A stretch of DNA of 64,000 nt from Ampelomyces quisqualis (lineage: Eukaryota; Ascomycota; Dothideomycetes; Pleosporales; Phaeosphaeriaceae), in NCBI GenBank assembly GCA_018398575.1, contig JAGTXZ010000020.1, forward strand, positions 124,001-188,000, in the 5' to 3' direction. Positions within the stretch are counted from its first letter, which is position 1; each line of letters opens with the position of its first letter. This document shows positions 10,736-21,050 of this stretch, in pieces. The position numbers were made by a program, and so were the translations under genes. Under the pieces are notes generated by a model. That model saw nothing but the letters and a program-made list of their open reading frames with translations, was not told where the DNA came from and searched no databases.

Positions 10736-11794
10736 ATGGAGCGATGGCCTGCGGCGATAGCAGGTGGCAACAAGCCCCGCGTATGGAACTCGCTCGACGA
10801 TATCAACGCCGACTACTTCAATCTACACTACTCCTCATGGCTGTTGAGCAAGAGGCGATGGTATCAGGAAGTGGGCGATGATGCGCTACGCCCTCCACCC
10901 GTCTTCAACGAGAACTCATTACGAAAGTTGCAGGGAAGGACATTTGTGAGCAACAAGAAGCGCGAGCTCGAAGATTCCGACGAGGCCGCAGTCAACGACT
11001 TCGATGGCGGCGACAAGAGGCGCAAGCTCGACCCCGACCACGCCCCTCTGTCAGAGCCAGTCAATGAGTTCGATGTCGGCAACTACGCTCCCTCTAACGC
11101 AAACGCTGCCGCCGAGATCGAGAAACACTTCCCAGGAGCCCAAGCACTATTCCACCAGCTAGGCAAGCCTGCCCCATCCTCGATGCCCTCGGATCCCGTG
11201 CTTCCAGTGCCGGTGCACTTCGACTTTGTAAAGAACGTCGAAGACATGGAGAAGGCCGATTTCAATGCCTGCTTCGATCTGATCGAGCGCACTTCCAGCG
11301 CCGACTACAAGGCCTCAAGCATTGGCTGGAAGCCAAAGGCAAAGAAGAAGGAGATGAGGGATCCAGAGATGATGTACTTCCTGGTGCGAAAGGACAATGG
11401 TGGGGAAAAGGAGGGCAAGGAGGAAGCCGAAGGCGGCAAGGGGGCCGTATTGGGCTTCATATCCTTCATGTTCACCCACGACGACCCACCCGAGGAACAG
11501 CGCAAAGTTCTCTACATCTACGAAATCCACCTAGATGACAGTCTCCAAGGGTGTGGTCTGGGGTCAAAGCTGATTCAGGCTGTAGAGTTGGCTGCCTTTC
11601 AACGCAGTGTTACAAAGACTATGCTCACTGTCTTCAAAACCAATCGAAGGGCAGTTGGGCTCTACGTGAAGCTTGGCTACAAACTGGATCCCTGCTCGCC
11701 AGGAGATCGTGTAGTGAGGGAGAGGGTCATTAAGCCAGACTACATCATTATGAGCAGAGAGCTAGCAAGAGAAGTGCTCCCTTGGGAGTATTAG
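10736..11794 (+). CDS. NAA40: N-alpha-acetyltransferase 40 (NatD) homologue, 352 aa
   Basis: NatD acetylates the N-terminal Ser of histones H4 and H2A. The ORF is intronless from ATG 10736 (MERWPAAIAGG). The frame is open back to 10469, but that part is proline/threonine-rich promoter-like sequence. The GNAT fold is clear in the C-terminal half: strand VLGFISFMF, then the acetyl-CoA loop YIYEIHLDDSLQGCGLGSKL (the Q/RxxGxG/A signature is QGCGLG), then TMLTVFKTNRRAVGLYVKLG and the C-terminal DYIIMSREL. The YEI and LTVF..N motifs are typical of Naa40. The N-terminal 150 residues include a basic KRRKLD-type nuclear-signal candidate and an acidic linker. A short lysine/glutamate-rich insertion (about KEGKEEAEGGKG) interrupts the core. 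The length exceeds that of animal Naa40 (about 240 aa) because of the linker. Confidence 0.85.
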   Translation: MERWPAAIAGGNKPRVWNSLDDINADYFNLHYSSWLLSKRRWYQEVGDDALRPPPVFNENSLRKLQGRTFVSNKKRELEDSDEAAVNDFDGGDKRRKLDPDHAPLSEPVNEFDVGNYAPSNANAAAEIEKHFPGAQALFHQLGKPAPSSMPSDPVLPVPVHFDFVKNVEDMEKADFNACFDLIERTSSADYKASSIGWKPKAKKKEMRDPEMMYFLVRKDNGGEKEGKEEAEGGKGAVLGFISFMFTHDDPPEEQRKVLYIYEIHLDDSLQGCGLGSKLIQAVELAAFQRSVTKTMLTVFKTNRRAVGLYVKLGYKLDPCSPGDRVVRERVIKPDYIIMSRELAREVLPWEY

Positions 11795-13298
11795 CATGTA
11801 TACTCTGGCTTAATCGATACCACTTGGACATTCTCAAGGGCTTTGGTGTTTTGGGAGGAGTTTTGTATAAGATACCCTGGACGAACTGGAGTTTGTGACT
11901 TCCAATTTACTGCATGAGTTAAAGCTTATGTGTATTCGTAACATGTCCCTAGTGATATGTCTTGCTCTCTTGTTCTGTGGTCTCGGGTTTGATTTACGGG
12001 TCTTGAAACTAAGCATCGCGATGCTAATCTCGCTGCACAGTAGCCGCATCGTACTATCACCCTACGGAAATTGCCTGTGATCTAAAAGCTTCTAGCATCC
12101 TGTGTTATCGACAATATGACCCTGGTATTGCACTTTCGAGGCTGTATACGTCAGACCTGGTCGTCCGTTATGATCAAAACGGCCAGAAATAGCTTAGCAC
12201 GCCAGCTCGACAGTAAGCTGTTTTGATTAGCCAACTTCACCTTGCGTTATAAATTTCAACCTTTTGCGATATCCTTGAACGCTTTCTAACAATACCTAGG
12301 TCTCGCCTTACACCGACCCACTTTATTCATAAAGCCGCTTGTTATTCCAATTCATTTCGGGCTGGCGAGAGGCTTCTGGATAAAAATTGGGATCGGGTGG
12401 TTTGAATGTAGGCTCTCTTCACGACTCTACCTTCTTCTTCAGCTGACAATGCGCAGCCTTTTCTGGTGGTTTATCTACCCCCAGGAAGCCGGCCGCATGG
12501 CATCATAAGCGACCAGGAGATGATTGAAGCTGGGCATCGCGGCCGGCTTCTCTGATTTTCATCCGGGTCTTAGACTTGCGTCAAGTGGCTGTGTGTCCTT
12601 CCATAAATTTCCACCGGTCTTTAATTTCTCCACAGCATTCTTCCTCTTGCATACAAGTACTAATTATTACAGGTCGCTCCTCTACCTCCTCCATTTACAG
12701 CCACCGGCCTCCGGCTAGTAATTTAGTGGCGGGTGGCTGTCTCTCGCCGCCTATCCTCTGACCCAAGATAACAGAGCTATAGTCCTTGGTTACGCCGGTA
12801 GTCGAGAGCCCTATGTAGCTGATAATAGCGCCAGTTATAACTTATGGCTGGCCCGACTACATAGTGCTATAGAGGGCTCGACCGTGGTAGATGGTGACAA
12901 AGCCTTACCTTCGCCCACCCCGGTCGGAGCTGACGACGCAATCGGCTTTCTGCTCAACCAGCAACTGCCTATCCGTGCTGTCTGGCTTTTAGGCTTACCA
13001 AATCCTACCTACAAAGCCTTATTCTAGGACCTGGACAGTCGGACAACACGGAGTGGGTTTGACCATATGGGCCGACTCGTATCGGGACTTCGGATTCGGA
13101 TAGCTTGGATGGACAAACAAACGGGGTCTGGTACTTATATCTCAATCAGATAAATACCATCTTTGTATAATCATTAACTGTTCCAGTCCGTGTGTAATAT
13201 CCCAATCCATTAAATCATGTCTATTGTCAAGCTCTCTGTCCTCCTCTTTTGGCCCTACATGCTTCTCCTCGCATGCAGCATCTCTGCCATCCAACTGT
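11795..13298. other. No supported gene
   Basis: ORFs at 11834-12080 and 12524-12761 lack motifs and are probably chance. A partial inverted repeat, GTCGAGAGCCCTATGTAG against GAGGGCTCGAC, lies at about 12798-12892 and may be a remnant of a repeat. The right end is the 3' side of the cysteine-repeat gene, and the minus-strand ORF 13142-13330 may be its untranslated or alternatively spliced tail. Confidence 0.5.
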
Positions 13299-13774
13299 TT
13301 ACTTGTGCACATTGTTCTGATTGTGCGCATTCTTCAACCCACTGCAGTTGTTGCAATTATGGCACCCGATACAATCCACACAGTCCGAACACGAATGGCA
13401 ATCTGTGCAATTGTCGCAATTCGAGCCTCAACCTCTACATCAGCCGCACTCCTCAGACGCGGGCGGCAAAACAATACGCACAGCTATAGCACTTATCACA
13501 CCCCTCGCAACTACTGCACGAATGGCACCCGATGCACGATGTACATGACGAGCAGGAGTGGCAGTCTGTGCAATCTGCTACCTTATCAGCCAAATGTTCT
13601 GAGCAAGAAAAACGAGAGACAGACCTGTGCAGTTATTGCAACTATGACCTAACATTGGTCGTTAGTATTCTTTCAGTCCGAATAGGTCCTGGGGGAACAC
13701 TTGCAGCCTTGACAATTCTTACAATTACTATTACTTCCGCCGTCGGCAGTGGATTTGGAAGACATGCAGCCCAT
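13299..13774 (-). CDS. Cys-every-third-residue repeat protein with N-terminal Met-Gly-Cys, 98 aa, four exons
   Basis: Exons are 13774-13723, 13648-13625, 13574-13482 and 13426-13299. Introns: 74 bp (donor GTAAGA, branch TACTAAC, acceptor TTAG), 50 bp (GTCTGT, GCTGATAAG, GCAG) and 55 bp (GTGCGT, GCTGATG, TGAG). All are phase 1, and two split a Cys codon. The product starts MGCMSSKSTADGG, then has 23 cysteines at exact spacing 3 (for example CTDCHSCSSCTSCIGC) and ends with a short polar tail. The two halves repeat: CTDCHSCSSC.SCIGCHSC and CTDCHSCSDCVDCIGCHNC. Gly2 fits N-myristoylation and Cys3 palmitoylation, so membrane attachment from the cytosolic side is inferred. The cysteine ladder could bind metal or form a solenoid. 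No signal peptide is present. The weakest point is the 3' end; a further intron after the last Cys is possible. Confidence 0.75.
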
Positions 13775-14247
13775 GACTCGGCAGTACTGCGACTTAATGA
13801 CGAAGATGTGGATTGTCGGGACTTTTACTTAGGGACGGAAACTGCTGTTGTATAACGAGTGTCGTGGTAAGTATTGTGATGTCATTCTGCGGTTTACTGA
13901 TAAGGCTAGGGGTTTAGTAGGATGAGATGGATAAAACGAAGGATGAGTCGGGTTGGTGGAAAAACTAATGAGTGCGAAGGATCGGGGGATTGGGATGTGT
14001 CCAATGAGAATGAGATGGGAAAAGCTCAGGTAAGATTACGTTTAGTCCTCTTTCCCGGCTTTTGGAAGTGCTTGCACATGAAAAGCCAAAGATGTCGACT
14101 CTGCGTGCAAACAATCTACATTGGTTTCATGCCTGAAAGAAGTTAGAACGATGCCTCGGAGATGATTTCAAACCTGGAGAAAAGACAAGCACGATTGTTT
14201 TCTTAGTCTCTTCACTCGAAGGATTGAATTCATTGCGATTTCCAAGC
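13775..14247. other. Intergenic, presumed promoter of the cysteine-repeat gene
   Basis: This is 473 bp upstream of the minus-strand gene starting at 13774 and downstream of the GMC pseudogene. The plus-strand ORF 13922-14146 has no motif. No RNA gene seen. Confidence 0.5.
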
Positions 14248-15379
14248 TCACGACTCCCCCGCAGCGTCAATCATATCCTGCGCCAAATGCCCATACGTCG
14301 CTCCTTGCATATATCTCCTCGCCGAAAAAGGCAAAGAACTCGTGTCAATCAACCAAGCACCCTCGCTTTCGAATCTACAACCGCTTCACTTGACGCATGC
14401 CTGCCCATCGCACACGTCCCAGCGCCGTAGTAGATAGCAGTCAAGCTCTTCCTCTAGATGTACTCGAGGATCTGCGCATCTGCCGTGACATTCGCTTCAG
14501 GGGATGTTCCCTCGCCGAAGACAGAAATCTTGGATGCGATGGAGCGTGCACGTCGATAAGCTGTGACGGCGATTTCTTGGTCTTCCTTCGAGTCCAGCCA
14601 GCCCAAGTGCACGAGGGGCGTGACACTGTCTGTGATGTGGCACGCGCTTGTAGTCGATGTGACAAGTACACCAATGCTAACTCTGTCGCTTATCGTGCCC
14701 TCTGCGGACGGTGCTGAGCCTGAATATCTCCGTAGGTATTTGACGTTCGGCCAGTCAGATGAGAGGGTGTCGAGGAAACCGCGCGTAGACTGGCTCATGT
14801 TTGAGGTGTAAGATTCAGGTAAATTCTCTCATCCTCCAAAATCACCTGCAGGGCTACTCAGAGGTCCGGAGCCGTTAGCCAGAAAAATATCGGATGCGGC
14901 TTGGAACGAGGATATAGATCGCGTCCATGCTCATGCTTTGCACGATGCTTCCGACGTTGGGCGTATCACGAAGATTCTGTCCTACTCTGAGAAGGTCTGA
15001 AATGACGGTAATGTTATGGTAGTCTTCTGGGTCTGGTCCAACGTACTTGGTAGGGTAATATGGGCTGTCGAGCTCACATTCAGTACATTAAGAGGTCCTA
15101 CTTGGCGCGAAGGACTCACATCTGGCTGTAGTTGCCGTTGGAAATCTCGTGAAAAGATCCGGCTTCGATGACCGCAACCATCATGTTGGGCAGCGCGCCC
15201 GCGTGTCCAGCTTCAAGTACGACATAATCGAAAGTCGCATTAACACCTGGGTTACCGAACAAGTTCCCAAGAAGTCGTCGTGGTGCATGGAATTGTTGTA
15301 GTAAAGTCGATTCGTCGAAATCTGCGGAGACGAGTCCGGCACTTTGTCCAAGATATATCGTACAGAGGCGGATGATCAC
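14248..15379 (-). pseudogene. Decayed secreted GMC oxidoreductase
   Basis: Glucose-methanol-choline oxidoreductases are FAD alcohol/sugar oxidases of about 600 aa. Three blocks remain in order on the minus strand. First is a secretion-signal-like start followed by NATFDYVVLEAGHAGALPN and VAVIEAGSFHEISNGNYSQ (15379-15116), where the FAD motif GxGxxG has lost glycines. Second is a middle block with DLLRVGQNLRDTPN (about 15065-14870). Third is the C-terminal region with HLGWLDSKEDQE and GEGTSPEANVT (about 14798-14454), then a frame change into GAGTCAMGRHAS and VVDSKARVLG (14450-14248). Roughly 600 bp are missing between blocks one and two, frames change, and the expected start codon reads GTG. 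It cannot make the enzyme. Family membership is firm; the original substrate is not knowable. Confidence 0.8.
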
Positions 15380-15962
15380 GTGAAGTAGGCTTCAGCTCGT
15401 GCAATCAAAAACTTGTTCGGGCATATGCCTTTTATACATGCTCTGTCGTACCCTCGAGGCCATAATATTGCACTGTCAATGTCCCCAACGATGGTTCAGG
15501 CAGGTCTCCGACTCGCCTTTGAGCTGCTACTTTACTGTTCATAGCACTATCGTCCTGATACTACTGCGCGACTGCAGTAAAACTCGTTGGAAGCGGGAGC
15601 AATCGAGAACCTTGTGCGGAGGTTTGCGGCTGCTAGAGCATCTCTCACTAGAGCCACTCCGCACGGCCTTTTTCCTTGCAATAATTTCGAAGAACTATTT
15701 GGCCCAGTAGAGCTAATTAACGGTAACAGTACTCCGTAGAACTATGATGATGCTTTGATAAGCTTTGCTCCCACGCTCCCATGCCGGTAGAATAGCTATC
15801 CCTAATAGGGTTAGCGCTTGCGCTAACACAAGCTTAGCACAACCGTATCCATCTTGTCGTGAGAGATCCCCAACATAACGCGCCACAAACAATTTCCTAG
15901 GCTTCTGGTAAGCTTAGACAACCGCCAATCGCTTGCGCTATAGATGTTGCGCACGCGCTATA
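15380..15962. other. No supported gene
   Basis: ORF 15399-15710 has no motif and no plausible start context. A short inverted repeat, AGCGCTTGCGCT, occurs near 15811, and GCGCTATA-type motifs recur before the chromodomain gene. It is probably the upstream region of that gene. Confidence 0.45.
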
Positions 15963-17523
15963 ATGTCCGTGAGAGGGCATAGAGGTGGACGAGGCAGACG
16001 CAAGGCGACAACAGTACGTTCAGAAGACAGGGCCATTGAAGTTCAAAATAACAGTGCCACAGTGGGAATGGCACAACAACTACGTACCTGGGCCAGAGAT
16101 CTACAACCAGCTTTGGCACATTCGCAGAGAACCCGTAATAGTCACGCCATTCTTGCCGACCAAGTGTCCTATAAACGCGCAGTCGCGGATAATAGACCGG
16201 CGACAGACCGAAGGAGTTATCCAACGCAACTTCTACGTTGTGGAAGTCAAACACTCTCAGACCCGCGACACCTCAAGTTCGACTGTGGAGAGTGATCAGC
16301 AGGGCACCAAAGAGACGTTGCATGTAGACCTCAGTCGCATCTTGGAGTATGTTTCGCCTGGTGAGCTGGAGCGCTTTGAGAACGGGCAGTTTCGCATTGA
16401 AGCAGAGGCCGAGGCAGTGGTGTTGCGGGCACACGCAGAGGAATTGGCCCAGAAGAGGCTTCAGAAGAATTCAAGGGCAGCAGCGACAGGTCACGGTCAT
16501 GGAATCCAGAACATGGACGAAACGCGCCCAAGAGGAAGACCAAGGGGGCGTGGTAGGGGCAGAGGAAGAGGCAGTTGGCGCGGTACAAGCACGCTTGTCG
16601 AACGCAGTCGGCTCCTTTCAGAGCATGCGCAAGAACAACTTGTCCATGTCGAGCTTGAAGAAGGCATACACGGGGATGAAGAGGCCATGGATCTTGCCAT
16701 TGCTGAGACAGAGACAGACTCAGAAGACGAGAATGAGCTCGCTCGGTCATCACCAGTCATCGCACGCTCCGCCTTCGTCGCCAACAGCGCTCTACCCGTC
16801 TCGCCGATCCTCCCGCATCGACGCTCCTCCATCAATCGCCATACACTGCCAAATGAGGTCGAGGAGTCCAGCGATGTTGAGTCGGACATCGAGCTCGAAG
16901 ATGCAGACAACAGATCGATGTCCAGTGCAGCTATGCAACTGCGTGTCGAATGTAACACAGGGGAACATTCAGATATCACCTCAGAAGGGGAAGATTTGCA
17001 AAATGAGCCTAGAAGTAAAAGGCGCAGGACCCAGAGCACGACGCTAGACGTACCGGCGTCTTTTACGAAAGCAGCTCTTGTTGACTCTCATCACCCTGAC
17101 TCAATACCTCGACATGTTTTGCCAGTATCAGAGACGTCCAGAGATACTGAATTGAGTGACTCTGATAACCATGACGCCCCTGACCAACGTAGAGCCGTGC
17201 CAATCCCTCCCACCAATGGTAGTCTACAGAACCATAGCGCAGAGGACATGGAGTCGGCTAGCGACCGGGCACATACACCGGACGCTGAGACTCGCCATGA
17301 GCTGGCCGGCGAGGGCGAAGAGCAGGACGCAGAGGTATACGTGGTGGAAAATATAATTGAGCACTACCGTGAAGAAGGGACGAATTTCTTCCTCGTAAAG
17401 TGGCAGGGATTTGAAGAGAGCTACGACTGGCTATCCGAAGAAGCCCTCCAAGGTGCTTCAGAATTGGTCGCCGAGTACATGCTCCGAGTGCGCAAAAGGG
17501 AGGGCAAGAAAACGATGAAATAA
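15963..17523 (+). CDS. Chromodomain protein with Arg-Gly-rich segment, 501 aa
   Basis: A C-terminal chromodomain is clear: EVYVVENIIEHYREEG, NFFLVKWQGF, then SYDWLSEEAL. The aromatic cage positions (Y of EVYVVE, W of VKWQG, and the later Y/W) are present, so methyl-lysine binding, as in HP1-like proteins, is plausible. An RGRPRGRGRGRGRG tract near residue 170 may bind nucleic acid. The middle is acidic and Ser-rich with a KRRR nuclear-signal candidate. The first 100 residues (GPLKFKITVPQWEW onward) form a conserved-looking unknown domain. The large open frame lacks an in-frame ATG near its 5' end. The proposed start is ATG-TCC at 15963-15968 followed by a 55-bp intron (15969-16023; donor GTGAGA, acceptor TTCAG) that restores frame 1. 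The next in-frame ATG is 16513. The chromodomain is sure; the start is not. Confidence 0.65.
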
Positions 17524-18021
17524 GAATACATTGCAGACCCCTCGCTCATCTTTCCACCATTGCCACTTGCTGCGCCACCCCTCTTTGTCCGTGCCACTGT
17601 ACCATCTTCAGCCCCAAGTCTTTTCAATCAACACTGGAAAGGTATCCCACTTCTCCCCGATTTCGGTGAGTCGGAACCCAATTTAATGTTCGACCATGTC
17701 GCAATCGACCCGGCCTTGGCTGACCACGGCATCCGCGGAGCGAGCATGACCGCATCACAGCACGCCTCACGCAATGCGCATCATCGCAATCCGAAATAAT
17801 CCTACCACAATCTCAAAATCTTACCTGCATACCACATACATGAGATCAGCAACACAATAATGACGCACCAAACGCTCCACTTGTGCGTGTCATGGATACA
17901 GGTACATATACCGCCGCCTACAATCCCGCCTCCATGACCACTCCAAATCGCACCGCACCCCAGACTCATCCCAACCACATAAATACCCAGACCATTGTCC
18001 CGTTATCCCACTTCTTCCATC
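17524..18021. other. Intergenic; presumed promoter of the next gene
   Basis: This is 498 bp rich in CA and CC dinucleotides with no motif-bearing ORF. ORFs 17560-17799 and 17883-18218 overlap or read through the neighbouring gene. Confidence 0.5.
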
Positions 18022-18481
18022 ATGCCATTTACCACGCAGCTTCGAACAATTACACGCCCACTTTTCCAGCAATCACAAGCAAGGTTCCTAAACGAATCCG
18101 CCAGAATGTCCGCAAACAACCTTGGCCAGGGAAAGTCTCACGCACAAGGCGATTCCACTGTGCCCAAGCCAGTACAAGATGCTGCGCCCAAGGGTCTAGA
18201 GGAGGCATTGCCAGATAAGGTACGTACCCTCCCGTTGGTTCTTTACTGTCTCTACCCACTTCCCCGTTGTATAATCAAGCACATAAGAATCAGTATTGAT
18301 AAATAAACAGGTCCATCCCACAGGTGGAAATGCATCCCAATCCACTAGCAAGACGCACGCTCTCAACGATGGCGAAGACTCGATTGTCCCGAAAAAGATC
18401 CAAGAGATTCTCCCCGAGAGCGTGGAACGCGCGGTGCCGAATGTTATTCATAATACGGGGGACAAGCCTGCCACGAAGTAG
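18022..18481 (+). CDS. Small protein with internal duplication, likely mitochondrial, 122 aa
   Basis: Exons are 18022-18219 and 18311-18481. The intron (18220-18310, 91 bp) has donor GTACGT and acceptor AACAG, phase 0. The N-terminus MPFTTQLRTITRPLFQQSQA has basic residues, no acid and aromatic spacing, typical of a mitochondrial presequence. After a Gly/Ser/Gln-rich linker the body consists of two related units of about 40 residues: STVPKPVQDAAPKGLEEALP-DKVH and SIVPKKIQEILPESVERAVP-NVIH. The unit reads VPK.[VI]Q...P..[LV]E.A[LV]P..[VI]H. The intron falls in the first unit's tail. I know of small fungal stress or conidiation-associated proteins with this look but cannot name the family. The second residue run ends NTGDKPATK. 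Function unknown. Confidence 0.75.
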
Positions 18482-18740
18482 AGGAAGATATAAACCTTAA
18501 AGATGCAAGACTTGCCCTAGTCGAAAGATTAACGAGTCCTTGCTATGTCAATTAACTATTTAAGCTATGCTTCTGAATAGCAATGTGATGAAGAGACCTC
18601 GTAAAGGAAAGGTTTTGTCTCGAGCGACAATGCAGACAAGTCACGGAAGCCACCACTGGAACGAGGCGCGAAAGTAGTCTGATGTTTAGTTCCCGACTCT
18701 ACTATGTCTTCCATTTCATTTATGTAAATACCACATCTCT

Positions 18741-21050
18741 CTACTCCTGACTTTCAGTCCACACCTCTACCATGCCCCTCCCTTTTCCACCTCTTCCCAT
18801 CGCAACATGCATCTCCAACCGGCTTACTGCATCCCTAACATCCCTGACTACTCCCCTGTTTGCACAAATAGCTACCATGTATTTCCCTCCCTTGTCCCAT
18901 CCTAATCCCAGAAGTACGTTTCGCACGTCCGGCCTTGCACCATACTTTTCCTCTATAGTACTCTGACAGCGATGTAATTTCCTCCGCTGGTGCTGAATAA
19001 TCGCACAGTCGCATCCCTTCTGCCGCACCGAAAGAGGCGGAGGTGGTGGGGCAGGGAGCGGTCGATACGCGTCATCCTGCAATAAGTTGTGGTCTGAGAA
19101 TGGATCATCCCCATCCTCGCTATTGCTGTCGATAGTCCACTCATCGCTGTTTTTTCCATCGACCAATGTGCAATCTTCGCTTCTTCCATCTCCATCCTGA
19201 TCTTCCTCAAACGGCTGTGCATAAGCAAGCATCTTTTCCGCCTCGCGATCCCACTCGTCGTAAATCTCATCTGGATGCCTGATCCTGAGATCCGGCTTCA
19301 CACTGACGCGTCGCCCGCGCAGGTGAGCGAATCGATCGAGCTCCACCACTTCCTCACCCTCTCTGGAATCACAACATGTCGTCCACCCCTCTACATTAAC
19401 CTCGACACCGAAATCCCGCAGCGTCGCTGCACACCTATTTACTCTTTCCCGCACGACGTCTTCGAAGCCTGGATCGATGTGGCGTCTGATCCACAAAAGG
19501 CTTACGCGCTGCGTTACCATGCGCAAATGGGATGGCGACGTGAAACATAGTTGTTCAAGGTAGTCGAGGATCGCTAGGCTGAAAGCTATACCTGTTTCAC
19601 TCGCAACCAGCACGAGATGTTCATACTCCTCCCATTTGGGCGGACACCCATACGGCCCATCAATGTACGCCTTCAACTCACTTTCAGGCGGGGACGAAGC
19701 GTTTGGGCATGGGTGTGCGAGCCACGAGGCGTGGTAGTCTGCTAGACGGCGCGTAAATCCTGCTTTCGCTTTAACGAACAGTAGCATTTCGCTGGTCTGT
19801 CGCGGCTGTGGGAATTTCCGGCTTGGTTGAATGTCTTTTCGAGGGGGAAGCGGGGGCGGAGGTATGGAGGAACAATCTGCTGGTGTGAATGGGTGGGAGT
19901 CGAGAATGCCGAGGGACGGGATGGAGAGGCGTATGTGCTGTCCTGGTCGCGAAGGAAAAGGAACGTGGGCTATGCGAATAATGGTTGTGGATGAGGCTGT
20001 CTGGGCTGGAAGACTTGATACGGATGCGGAGGGTGTGGTCATGCGGACTGGGCATCCTGCGATGACTTTGCGGACGCGGCGGGATCTGCTAGGAGCGGGC
20101 GAGATGGAGATATTGTTGCGCAGGAAGCAATAAGCTACAAGAAATTTGTCGAGGAATAGGATGAAGGCAGCCAGGTAGATCGGTGGCCGCGCGTATGTGG
20201 GTACATGCTGGAATGCGATGGCTAGGAAAACGAGTGTGGATGTGTAGTGGTTGATGTAGAAAACTCGATAGCTCCATCTTCTTAACGGCAATATACTGCT
20301 GATCGCAATCCAAACCAGCACGGTAAAAGTCATAATACCGTAGCGCACCACTGCTATGCCCTGATCATGGAACCGCAGGATATCTTTGGTCAAACTGGAA
20401 GACTTCATGATCGCGACATGAATAGTCGCACTGAGTAATAGTAGCCGCCCAACCCACCGGTGCACCCAATTGATGCGCGCGTGCGACAGTCCAGTAATGA
20501 AGTTCAACGGACCGCGTCTGGTTGAAAGTAGATAGACGAGTGGTATTTGAGTGAGAGTGATCCATGCTGCACGTAAGGCGACATCGTCGAGGGAGTGAGA
20601 AGATAGGATAGGTGCATCAATCAACGCCAGGAGGGACAGTGTTCCAATCGCATATGATGCCAGAATGAAGATTTTGCCGAGCGAGAAGGTGGTGATTGTA
20701 AATCCAAGAAGGCGTGGTGATGACTTCAATGTGATGGCATTGAATAGTGCTCGAGGCCGAGCGAAGTAGACAATGCTTGATATTGGTGTCAACCGCTCAT
20801 AGCGATGTGTGCGAAAACTGAAGTCGTCAGCGAGGTAGCATGATGTTCATAGGGTATCGCGACCCTACATTCTACGACTGCACCATCGGAGACATCTAAT
20901 TGTGCAATTAAGTACAAGGAATGCTGTTACACTCCACCAAAATGTCATGAACAAGCGACGGCTATCCTGACCTCGATGCCTGAGATGATGCTCATATCGT
21001 ATATCATCAATGTCGTCCGATTGATTAGCTTTCGCAACATGAACGTGCAT
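18741..21050 (-). CDS. Ferric-reductase-like transmembrane oxidoreductase, 747 aa
   Basis: Exons are 21050-20884 and 20817-18741. The 66-bp intron has donor GTGCAG, a CGCTGACG branch site and acceptor TTCAG, and joins in frame (phase 2). The family passes electrons from NADPH through FAD and two b-type haems to extracellular metal. About six hydrophobic helices occupy residues 40-290. Haem-ligand histidines fit HRWVGRLLLLSATIH and YINHYTSTLVFLAIAFQH. The FAD motif is SHPFTPAD and the pyrophosphate loop is YIDGPYG. The NADPH motif is altered (VASETGIAFSL), and the usual terminal C-G-P motif reads ICANRG. A long acidic insertion (about residues 545-620, with EEDQDGDGRSED) separates the NADPH half from the C-terminus. 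The start at 21050 is chosen because upstream codons to 21179 read like a 5' leader. Activity may be reduced or altered. Confidence 0.8.

Noticed and set aside
13217..13855. Plus-strand ORFs at 13217-13489, 13224-13652 and 13532-13855, one with a signal-peptide-like start and several cysteines
   Set aside because: They are antisense to the spliced cysteine-repeat gene; the apparent repeats in them come from the periodic Cys codons on the other strand.
15933..16295. Plus-strand ORF of 120 codons containing ATG 15963
   Set aside because: After the first two codons it is out of frame with the chromodomain gene; the downstream residues look random while the other frame is protein-like for 500 codons.
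16497..17039. 180-codon minus-strand ORF rich in Ser and Leu
   Set aside because: Antisense of the Ser/Glu-rich part of the chromodomain gene.
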